64,000 nt of DNA from contig NC_088304.1 in NCBI RefSeq assembly GCF_032854445.1, forward strand, positions 16,567,704 through 16,631,703, given 5' to 3'. Each line of letters starts with the position of its first letter. Position 1 is the first letter of the stretch. Made by a program: the position numbers and the translations under genes. This DNA comes from Liolophura sinensis (lineage: Eukaryota; Mollusca; Polyplacophora; Chitonida; Chitonidae). Under the pieces are notes generated by a model. It saw only the letters and a list, made by a program, of their open reading frames with translations. It had not been told where the DNA came from and ran no database searches. Below, one piece after another: positions 23,901 through 35,900 of this stretch.

Positions 23901-26900
23901 GTATCACACATCTTGTAACATTCTGTGATATCTACCCTAGTGTATCACATATCTTGTAACTTTCTGTGATATCTTCCCTGGTGTGTCACACATCTTGTAA
24001 CTTTTTTGTTTTATCTTCCCTGGTGTGTCACACATCCTGTAATTGCCTATGATATCCCACATGCAGTAACTTTCTCTGATATCTGTCCTGGCACATCACA
24101 CATGTTGTATCTTCCTGTGATAAAACACATGCAGTAACTACCTGTGATATGTACTCTGCTCTGTCACACATATTGTATCTCCCTGTGATATCACACATGT
24201 AGTAACTTTCTGTGATGTCTACCCTGGTGTATCACACATGCAGGAACTTTCTGTGATGTGTACTGTGGTGTATCATAGATGTTGTATCTTTCTGTGATAT
24301 CTTTCCTGGTGTATCACACATGTTGTATCTTCCTGTGATATCTTCCCTGGTGTTTCTAGTGACGTGTACCAATATCACATGTTACTTGAACAGGTGTACT
24401 GCTGCTGAACAGAAGCTGAACATACCTGAGGCTGTGTTCAAGAAGGAGGTGAAAACGCAGGAGATGAAGCAGCAGAAGTTAGAGGAGGTAAAAACTCAGA
24501 GCACAGATCAGTTTGTTTAAAACAGTGTTTCTGGTATTCTATATGTATTCCCACCATAATGCTGGTTTTTGTCAAATAAGTGAAATATTCTTGAGTACAA
24601 CAAAAAACACCGATCAAATAAATAGATGAATAAATACAAGAGGAGAGGAAGTTGGCTTGAGCTGGACTTGACCTCACAGCGACCACCTTGATGATGGGCT
24701 TCTGAGTCATTGAACTGCAGTAGCACACTATAAACCACTGGCCTCTGAGGCCCCATCACTGATAGCAGCAGAATATTATTCTCCTTTCAGGTGTTTATTT
24801 TGTTGTATATCGTAACAAATTGTGGCCAGTGCAGTCGAACATTTGTGTTTTTCTACATGTATTTAACCCAACATGTTCCACTCATTTCTGTCCTCAGGAA
24901 ATTAAGAAAAAATCTGAGATGTTGCAAAAAATACAGGTAAGTGTTCAAGCCACATGTGTCTGTCTTTTTAATTTTCTTTTATTTATAGTAGTTGCAGTTT
25001 GCAGTGTGTTCAAATTCATCATGATATATGAAGAGAAGTTCAGCAGAACATTAACAAACTACATCAGATGTCCGACCAATCCATAAATGGAAACTTGTGA
25101 AAATTTTATACATTGTTTCATGATGCTTGTTTATAGTAAAATCCACTGACAGCTGATGGTTTTTGTTGACAGAAAACCAAACCTGTGATGTCATCACGTC
25201 AGATCAAGGATGAACTGGAAGAAGAGGAGAAGAAATTGGCTGCCAAGGTAATACAAAGTTTTTCCTGATTCATGATCAAGCATTGCTGACTCTTAAATAC
25301 AAAATAATTGCAATAGAAATATATTATTGAATATAATAATAATAATACTGAATTTCAGAATAGAATTCTGCCTCTAACCTGTTGAATGTCACTACAAATA
25401 TTCCTATTAGAGCATAATGTTATATGAAAAATCTGTGTATATCAGGAGAGAAATCTGCCAATGAGTCTGCTCGCTCAAGGCTGTAGATTTGCCGTGAAAA
25501 ATCTGTGTATATCAGGAGAGACAATCTGCCCAATGAGTCTGCTCGCTCAAAGTTGTAGATTTGCCGTGAAAAGTCTGTGTATACCAGGAGAGAAAATCTG
25601 CCCAATGAGTCTGCTCGCTCAAGGTTGTAGATTTGCCGTGAAAAGTCTGTGTATACCAGGAGAGAAAATCTGCCCAATGAGTCTGCTCGCTCAAGGTTGT
25701 AGATTTGCCGTGAAAAGTCTGTGTATACCGGGGCAGAAAATCTGCCCAATGAGTCTGCTCGCTCAAGGTTGTAGATTTGCCGTGAAACGTCTGTGTATAT
25801 CAGGAGAGAAAATCTGCCCAATGAGTCTGCTCGCTCAAGGTTGTAGATTTGCCGTTACAGCCAAAGGGATAGAGTCATTCACTACATAAGCTGCTTAACC
25901 ATGTCTGAATGCTTTAGCCACTGAAGCTGTCTTTTCTTAGTGTCCAGAAGTCTGAAACACTCTTTCTTATCTTTATCTTTAGCGTTTAAACACAGTATAC
26001 TTAGTACCGATGCATTTTGTCAAGTACTCGAGGCATAAAGTCCATTTTCACTCAGTAATTCTGATCTTGTGTTAAGAAATTAAAAATTGAAACTTTTATA
26101 TGGAAGGATAACGCTTTTCAGTTAAACTTTTCAATCTGGCTGTGTGGAACCCTCCTTTTAGGAATGTTAACCAGCCAGTACAATATAATAGAGGTTAGAC
26201 AGGTTTCCTCTCGTGGCCATATGTGGGAAGGCCTGGCAACCTGGGGATGGTTGTGTGTTTTCCCACGGCTCTGCGTGGGTGCCTCCCAGCATAAGGCTGG
26301 CGACCGTCGTGTAAGTGAAATATTCTTGAGTATGCATAAAACACCAATCAAATAAAATAAATTTGAGATTGTATTGTGTGATTTCCATCCTTTTGCCAGT
26401 CTCCACAGCTTATCAGTCGACAACGTTCAGCCCCAGTAAACAACCGACCTTCACCCAGCGTATCTCGCCAAAACTCCTCCCCGGTCTACATACCAGACTC
26501 TGACTCCTCCCTATCTCAAAGCCCCTCCCCTTCTAAAGCTCGTGCAGCATCCCAAAGATCAAATGTGCCAAGCCCCACCCCTTCTCGTAAAACCAGTGGT
26601 CGTGTGCAGAAAGCAGAGCAGGAAAAAGAAGAAAGAGCACAACGAGTGCAGAGGGAAAGAGAAGAAAAAGCCAGACAACAAGCCAAGTTAGACAAGGAGC
26701 GGGCGCAAAAGGCAGTCAAAGAGCGAATTCAGAGAGAAAGAGAAAGATTGCAAAAAGAGAAGGAGAGAGAACGTGCAGCGAAAGAGCGAGAGAAACTGCG
26801 TGTGCAGAAAGAGAAAGAAAAAGAGGCGCTACGACTTGAAAGAGAACAAGAGAAAGAGGTGCTTCGTGCAGAGAAAGAGAGACAAAAAGAACTGATTCGA

Positions 26901-29900
26901 GAAGAAAAGGAGAAACAGATGCAGATTGTTCGACACCCGGCTACCTCTACAAAAGCTTCCAGTCAAACCTCAAGTGATGAATCTTCCAGTGTAAGTATAA
27001 CTGCCGACACCAGGCTTATTTCACTGGAATAATTAATCAGAGAACTTTTTCATTTCAGACAGTAAAGCCATAGAGATTTACTCTTCAGAATCCTCTAATG
27101 CCTGGGGTTCTGATAGCACAGTCGGTAAAGCGTCTGCTTCGGGGGCATTAGAACCACAGTCAATCCTGAGCCGGGACACACCTAAGACTTTAAAAGAGGA
27201 AGCTGTAGCCTCCTCGCTTGATGTTCAGAATTAAGGGGATAATGCACCGACTGGTTGACCCGTATGAGTATAATGGCTCGGGCGGGGTGGGGCAATGGAA
27301 ATCCGCCCTACAACAAGCAGGCACATTACACGTACATGCACTCTAAGGACTCCTTCATCGTCATATGACTGAAAAATTGATAAGTACAATGTTAAACCCC
27401 ATGTGTTCATTCACTCTAATATCTGGGAATCTGAGGACAAAACTGTACCTGTTTATGTATTTGTATTTGTAATATGAGCAGATAATTTCTGTACATGCAC
27501 AAAAAAATTAAGGGGCGATGCAGTGAAGTATACCACATTCATCCTTTGAATAATCCAATGCGCATTGATGTTCTAAAGTTTGATAGTTTAAGGCTGGTTA
27601 CTTCTGGTTTGCAATATCAGCCGACTCAGTTTGACAGACAACAATCTTTTATAGTCACAGGTCAGCCAGTCGACCAGGGGAGAGGCAACAAAACGCCGCG
27701 CAACAGCTGCATCAACAACAGCAGATGCAGAAGTGCCCAGCAAGAAGAGCAAAGCAGCTCCTACATCAACCAAAGATGAGGTATTATTTATGTTATGAAT
27801 ACTATGGGTTTGAAGTCACCATCTAGCCATCTCGACACCTTAATAACAATTTTATCCCTACAAGAATCACATACGGTACATTAAGACAAATTAACAACAA
27901 TTTTCTTACATTCTAAAATCATATGTGATTAAATAATGCCTGCCCAGGTTTACCGCGGCATAGTTCTGGGTTTACAAACCATGGTGTCATATCTTGTTTC
28001 AAATACTATTTTGGGCTAGCAGCAGGTGCACTTATAAATAAACATCTCCACCTGATTTCACCCAAAAAGATATGCAGATCATCAAACAGTTCTAGTGATA
28101 GATTGCTTATGTTGTTCTCAGTCTGACAGCATGGAGGAAGAGAGCGCAGGGATGACTGTGGAGAGCTCGGAAATAGAAGAGACAACCATCAGTAATGACG
28201 ACTCAGAAGGTCAGCAAATGCTTGTCAGATATAAAGCCAGTGTTTGCATCTTTGGCTTGGCTGGCTCAAATTGTTAAAGTTCCGGTATGCAGTGACTATA
28301 CAGGCCCTGACCACTGAGATTGTCTGCTTGAATCCGTCTTTCACTACATGGGCTGTGGCTTTAAATCAAAAGGTGTGCTCGGTGGCTGGTGAAGATCTGT
28401 GGTTTAGGCCTACTTCACACAAAGTGGCTTCCTCCACCCGTAAACCTTACCTCAGTCAATGAATTGCAAAATTCTTGATGGGGGGCAATAAACACCAGTA
28501 AACAGTCAGTGAATTAATCAATGACTCATGGAGTGAGATTTGTTTGGATTTCCAGTTCAGTACAAATTTCGGTCCCATAAAATAACATCCTCCTGCATAT
28601 CCATACATGGTGAAATGTTCAGAAAACCTTAACTGCACAGTCTGACTGAGGTAAGCATGCCTCTTCTTCATAGTTAAAGGATAGATGAGAAAGTACTGTA
28701 ACATGAAGTGTATGGTTTTAAGGAGAAATGAAGAAAGATATGCCTGTGAACAATGTTTGGGTCATGTTTCGTGTTTCTTAATAACCTCCTCTCTCTTATG
28801 CTTTTTATATGTCAGTTGTCAGAAATATTTGGCAAGGACGTCATCATTGAACATCCTGGGAACGGTGAACCATCTTAGCACTCACAATTTGGGCTCTTCT
28901 CCCAACAGAATTATTTCGGCAGCTACATGTATCATATTGTCACTACAGCAGGCTGCTTAATTTCCAGGCTGATCGTTGGAGCATTAGGAAAACTGTGTTT
29001 ATTTATTTATTTATGTGATTGTTGTTTTACACTGTACTCAAGAATATTTCACTTTTATGACGGGGGCAAGCATTATGGTGGTAGGAAACCAGGCACAGCC
29101 CAGAGGAAACCCACGACCACCCACAGGTTGCTGGTAGACTTTCCCACATATGGCTGGAGAGGAAGCCAGCATGAGCTGGACTTGAACTCACATAGACCGC
29201 ATTGGTGGGAGGCTTCTGGGTCATTAAGCTGCATTAGTGCGATAACCGACTGAGCCACAGAGGTCCCAGGAAAACTGTGGTTCAAAGCCATTTTATACCC
29301 CTCGGGGAAGCTGAGGATCTTTTCCTACTTCTGTACGTTAGGCCATATCAGTATACTCCATATTAGGAAAACCAAGTGTTCCATGCACCCTTTAATATAT
29401 CAGAGGAGAACTCTCAGGAAAGACGAAGATTGTTGTACAATATAGGATATCAATGAAATATTTAGATATGTAATAATAAATACTTCAGTGTTATGTAGCA
29501 AGTGTGTGTCTTATCTTGACAGGTGAGGTGGGAACAAAAGTAGAAGCCAAGGTCAAGGACAAGTGGTGAGTATTGAGCTGTATGTTAGATATCTGGTGTG
29601 TTTTCTGATTGTGTATTTTAGTGAGGGGAAATGTTACGGCTAGAGTCCACCATTGTAATTGGACACAGGTACACCTTCACCCTAAATGACAGCAAGCAGT
29701 GACCTACGAACTGCTCATGAACAGAAAGATTGATTGTTTATTGTAGGAGATATATCATTTGCAGGAGATATATCATTTGTAGGAGAAAGATCATTTGAAT
29801 TCTATGATTTCAAAGAAAAGAGGCACAAGATCAATTTGGAATGAAAAGCAAAATATTTGTGAGCGAAGCTCCGACCTGACCCAGCTGTAGGTAGATCTTC

Positions 29901-32900
29901 TTCAGTTGTTTGGCTTCTTTCATTTCGTTTGTCAAAGGTGGCACAGTTGTAGCTAGAGCTTTGTTTTCTCTGTACAGGTATTCAGGGTCTGTTGTCAAGG
30001 TGAATGCAGCAGAAAGCAAGTGGAAGGTGAAGTTTGACCAAAATCCAAAGGATAAATATGATAAATGGTGAGTGAGAAAATGTTTTATGTCGAACAATAT
30101 TAAACTGACCGTTGACCTGCATTCTTCAGTCATGAGTGCATATTTATCTTGTCTCTCAAGCTGGATACAGAATAAAAATGTATCTAGTCCTTGTGATTGG
30201 GAGATAAGTTATCTTTACTCCACTTGTCATCATTATTCTGCAAAATCGTAATAAGGTAACATAATACTTAAATCTCCAAAGATGTAATAGACTGTTCCAT
30301 TTCCACTCTCACGTTGTCCATATCCATGCACTTGTGTTAGGTAAGGTTTTTTTTAGATTAAACCATTCAGTAAAATCTGGTAACCCCAGTTATAGCTGGA
30401 CTAACTGGCAAAAAGGAGAACTCTCCTGACAACAGGCCCCTCAGTAACATTTTTCGTCAGCTCTTCACCCCACAACTTCAGAGGAACGCTGGCTTCATTA
30501 GGATTATGTTTGGCACAACGCCCTAAAACACACCAAAACTCTTTCCATCACTGCTTATACGGACTTCAGAAGGACATCAAAACCATTTCCAAAATGCCAA
30601 ACAACGAACATGTCAACAAATGCTCTAACCCCTACACACACATCTTCTTGTAGCAGCGGAAAACTTCCACTGTTTGTACTCCAAAAAATAATAAAAAGGG
30701 TGTTATCAGGGGAAAGAACTCTTGTAAGAGATAGATTAGGTTACCTCCCTTGTTGAGTTACACGGCACAAACAATCATAAAACCTATCAGGTTGTTTGGT
30801 TAGATTGATGAAAGCGTGACGTATCACAAACCACAGATAAGAAAGCTTTACAGGCTGCTGTGCTTAAAGGGAAAAATCACATCGAACGCTGATGGCCAAG
30901 TGAAATAATGGCTTCTGTAAGTTACAAACCAATCAGGTTGCTTTAAAATATGTTTTGCGTGGACTCTGCCTGGTTTCCACTGGACTGTCCAGTTTCCCTG
31001 CGCTCTGTCTGGTTTGGACTCTGTTGGGATTCCTCAGGACTATGACTGTTTCCTCTGCACTCTGTCTGGGTTCCTCAGGACTCGAACAGTTTTCCTTAGC
31101 ATTCTTCTGGTTTCTTTAGGATTCTGACATTTTTCTCTGCACTCTTTCTGGTTTCCTTGGGATTCTGACAGTTTCCTCTGCACTTTGTGGGGTTCCCTTA
31201 GGACTCTGACAGTTTCCCCTGCATTCTTTCTGGTTTCCTCTGCACTCTGTCTGGTTTCCCCTGCACTTTGTGGGGTTTCCTCTGCACTTCCACTGCATTC
31301 TGTCTGCTTTCCTCTGAACTTTGTCTGCTTTCCTCTGCGCTCTGCCTGGCTTCCTCTGCACTCTGACAGTTCCCCTGAATTCTGTCTGCTTTCCTGGGGA
31401 CTCAAAGGAAACAGGCAAAACAGCCATTTGGTATTTTTCCAAAATAGCATTGGGTGTATTTGCATATAAGACATCATATGTACTCAAAATAGATTTGTTG
31501 AAAATTAATTGTATTTTGGACAAATATGGGTCCACTGACTTCACAGCTTCATAGAATATCAGGTTTGACTCGTTCATAAGAGGAAGGTGGGGAAAGGCGG
31601 CATTGCATGTGTAGATCAATGTAGATAGCACTGAGTAGGTCGGGGTGCAGATCTGAGGCAAGTGGTTACTAGGCCACAAGTAGTGTGGACTCAGTTCAGG
31701 TCTTGGACTCTCTCTCTGTTCATGTGGCCTTGTTGACAGGGAGGTGTCTATATCGCTGGTCTGGCCCAGGAGTCAGTGAAGACCACTTTTCTTCCACCAA
31801 AATACTGTTCACCCTTAAAACTGGTGAGCACCATATGCGTGAAAAATTCTTGAGTATATTTTGAAACCTTAATCAAAATAATGATAAAGCCAGGCTTGTC
31901 AGAAGTAAAGGAAGATAAAGTTTTCTTCATTTGACAGAGTAAACTAGGATAGTTACAGAAGTGCAGGGTCCACTTTCGCTAAATTTCGTAACTCAGGTTC
32001 TCGTACATTTCTTGTAAATGACATCACCTTATGGCACTATGACAATGTCTTTTGCAAGAAAGTTAGAAGAAATATGACTGGCAAAGTTTTGTAAAAGGTG
32101 ACACAGACATGTAAAAGTATAACTACCTTAAATGACCTAAAATTTCATTCATGACTAAGTTGCTCATTTTTCCAGATTCTGGGAGTTCTATGGATTTTAG
32201 AAAGGTACTTTGAGAGGTGTTTGGAAGGTAGGGTGATATCCCACTGGGAAAATGTAAAGGTTAGCACCAGAAATAATATCTCATGACATTTATTTGCCTC
32301 CGAAAGTGCTTTTTGGTCGAATTTTTAGGTCATTTAGGGTAAGTGCAACATGCCGGAGTTTGCACGTAAGCCTGAGTAACACCTGTGAGGAATCAGGGTA
32401 TAACATGATAGTTCCAGGTAATTATATATCTCGTTTTAGTTCGGGGTAATTATGTATCACTACTGAAATGTTTTTTATTAGTATGGAAGTCTTGAGAAGT
32501 TTTCTTGCTTTTAACAATGCACCTACTGAACTCCGTAAACGAGCTAATACCGTATGTGAAATACAAGGATTTCTTTTGGGATGTCTATTCTTCATATGGT
32601 TGAGAAAGTAGTGACCTGAACTCTCTAACTTCTTCTCACAGTCGAAGAACTTCGTAGTGGATTTTGACAACAGCTTGGATAGTGATACATCATCATCAAG
32701 ATTGAGGCATGATAAAACTGCATTTTCAAGCCTGGTTCAGGTGGTTGGATACGACCACACCGGCTAGGATTTTTAGCGAAATTTGATATATATTCTCTTA
32801 TGAAAAGGAACAAAAACGCTGCTTAGAAAGGTGTAAAAAGTGTGCCAGACAAGTTGAAATAGGTGATTGTCCGTATTTTATGGGGCTAAGTGTTAAGGGC

Positions 32901-35900
32901 AATATCACATTACCGTTTGGGCAGTAATACTTACTGACGATAGTGGGAAACTTGTGGGAAGGGTTTTCTCTCGCTGGCTTAAATAACCCCAATTTAGTGT
33001 GGCAGTGGCAAAAAGCAATTGGCACAGTCATGTCATTGACAACTATTTGTCCCTTCATCTCATCACCACGGTTACCAAAAGCTTCTGATCTCTTTATTTG
33101 TTCTTGGTTTTCCTGTCGGTTTGTAACCTTTCTTGTCCTGGTTATTCCAGGACCTTTTCATGGTATTTTTAATAGAGCCTTATATCCATTTTGTGCAGCG
33201 ACTTTTAATCCCGTCACCTCAGCATGCACTATTTTTATTTTCCTCTCTACAAAGTTTCTCTATTATTCCTGAAGATCAAGGCCCATATTTCAGCTGACCA
33301 CTAATTTCACAGTCACGGTCACAGTATGTGAACGGTATGTGATCTCTTAACACAGATTTGGGTTCAAGATATACATGTATTTGTATGCTTAGTTCTTCTA
33401 CATCAATATATAATATTTAAAAGGAAGGAAGGCCTTCTGTAAATGTTTTTGTTACCTGTACGAAATGAAAAAAAAAATCTGGAAAAAACAGTGGTTGTTG
33501 CAAATTGTTTATATGTTCCAAAATAGGCCTATACATACAAGACCCTGTATGTTAGCACAGCATTGAAGTTTACCACGTAAATATCATTTAACTTGTTGGA
33601 TGCACATTTGTAAAGCCCTGTAACAGCTGTTATATTAGCTGAGTGTACTTGAGTGTGGTGTCTTTAACGCCAGTAAAATTAGGAAATATGTGAAGAACAT
33701 ATGATTGTGGTTGAAGCTGTTGAGGGTTTAGTTTTTTGAGACAAAATAAACAATGTTCATCTTTTGGCAAAGTGTTGAAAATATTTCTGGACTTGCATCT
33801 TACCTGAGTCTAAGAGCAAGTCTATTTTCAGCATGATTTAACATATTCTGAATGGATTTGGGGGGGGGGGGGGGGGCAGGGTTGTCAGTAAGACAGTTGA
33901 ATTTAATATTACTGACCAAAAGAACTGATTGGTAACATTTTTATTTTCCTGAACTTTTTCTACTCTGCAGCGGAAATTTTTTACAGCAGTATCTAAGAAG
34001 TATGTCTTTTAGGGGAAGAAAACGTTGCAGGAAACCAGATTAACCAGGTTTTGTTAACTAGGTCCTGATAAATAAAGTGTATCCAAAGCTGCTGACTTAT
34101 TTACTCCCAAAAATTGCTGTTGAAAAATTTGAGAAATAAATTCCAGTACTTTGAATGGAAACGATTCATTGTAATTTTCATTGTCAAATGTATACAAGAT
34201 CAAAGTGAGGTCAGGGCCCTTGTTACAATGTATGTCCCATTGCCGGCTTCTCCAGGCTGTTGAGCAGACAAAGGGCACCCATATATCCCTTGAAGAGCCC
34301 CCTCTGGTGTAGACTGAGAGCCCCTACAATGGCCAGATATTTTGTGGCTTGTTTGACAGTGCAATTATTGACTGGAAACAAGTGTATATTTTTATAACTT
34401 CACACTAGACCTTTGCCATGAGCCTCGGACTGAACGAGAAAGCACTTGTCATCGTTTGTTCCAGGCACGCCCCTTAATCTCTCGCCAGGTAAGAGGAGGT
34501 GTCGTCTTTTACCAACAAAGCAAACAGAGGCACAATGGCAATTAGGGATATTACCTGTAAGAATGGCCGGCCTGGGCTCCCCTCCCTGCCCACCCCCCTA
34601 ACTCCTGACTGCTTACAAGGTTTATGACCCATGAACACACCTGACTGATCTTGGGCTGCTATCATTGACAGAACCTTTTTACTTACATGTATTTTTACTC
34701 ACATGTATTTTTACTCATGTCACTGACATCAGATTTTCTATCTCTTACAAGTATTTTTTGCCATTTTGGGTTGAGTTTTGAGTGTTACCAGAGTTTGTAC
34801 TTTTCATTCAGTTACACCTTCACATATTCTTTTTGTTTTTTATTGTGATTTTTTGGGCTTATTTTTTAATGTTTACAGATTCTACAATTCATGTACTTTG
34901 TAGGTCAGACAGATGAACTAAGTGAGACATTTTTCAAAGAAAATTGTCAAAAAAAAAAAAAAAAAAACACGGCAAAAACTAACTACGTGTACGTGCGTCC
35001 AGACATACTGCTTTAAGGCCCGTGTACATGTATATACACTTCCTTCCACCTTGGGCTCAAATTTGGTGATCATATTTTTAGACAATGACAAGAAATTGTT
35101 ATCATAAACAGCTTGCATGACACTGAACAGGTGGTCAGACTGGTAACAAAGTCTACTAATGATGGGCTTTTTTAGGCTTAGGACGTGTTAATTGTGGTAT
35201 GTGTACAAGGGCTGTTTGTAGTGACATGTTGATCAGAAATCTGCACAAAGAATAATGGTGAAATATTGGTTAGGATATAGTCAGACAGAAAGTCAGTACT
35301 ACTGTAAATCTGCAGCGTTTCCAACCAAAAAAGTGCTTGTATTCTGTGAAATTTATGCGTACAACTATTACGTAAATAATTGTTAAAAAATGATCTTTTT
35401 TTTGTGTCATTAAAGATGCAAGCTTTATAAAACTGAGCAAATTATTTCTCTACACGACATAACTCTCACACAGTGTTTCAAAATGTGGACTGCAGAGGCA
35501 AGTGAAAAGGTTGAAGAATTAAGAGGAGTTTCGTGAACATGTACCATGTATGTCAACTAAGATGTGGATGTGTTAACATTAGTGCTTCAGGAGAGTCCAT
35601 TTTCTTACCATATATACATACACATATCTAATCTCTTATTGATCTTTCCTCAGGTATGAGAAGAAAGGACCAGAGGTGAGGCTTCTGAAGGTAAGTAAAG
35701 TTAATATCTTCTAAAAACATGTTTTAAAAAATATCAAACTATGGATTCAGTATTTTTCATGTTCTTGTGGTTTAGGTTTACTTAAACGGTAATTTTTGTT
35801 TAAATGTTGTTCGAAACCCAAGGTAAACAGAGAAGTTGTCCAGCTTTAAATGATGTGGACTGGTTATAAAATGAATGATTATGGCTTAATACTTCCGAAA

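Noticed and set aside
25420-25889. 133-142 aa open frames of 24-residue repeats
   Set aside because: 72-bp tandem repeat, divisible by three; intronic.
27061-27234. Possible additional MORC2 exon (open frame [16 protein letters not shown] onwards after a TTTCATTTCAG acceptor)
   Set aside because: Most of it is a tRNA-like SINE, the frame ends in TAA, and the exon ending 26990 joins in phase 0 directly to 27661.
31040-31679. 145- and 187-aa minus-strand Arg/Gln/Glu-rich proteins
   Set aside because: Read through the 21-bp pyrimidine-rich minisatellite; intronic and repetitive.
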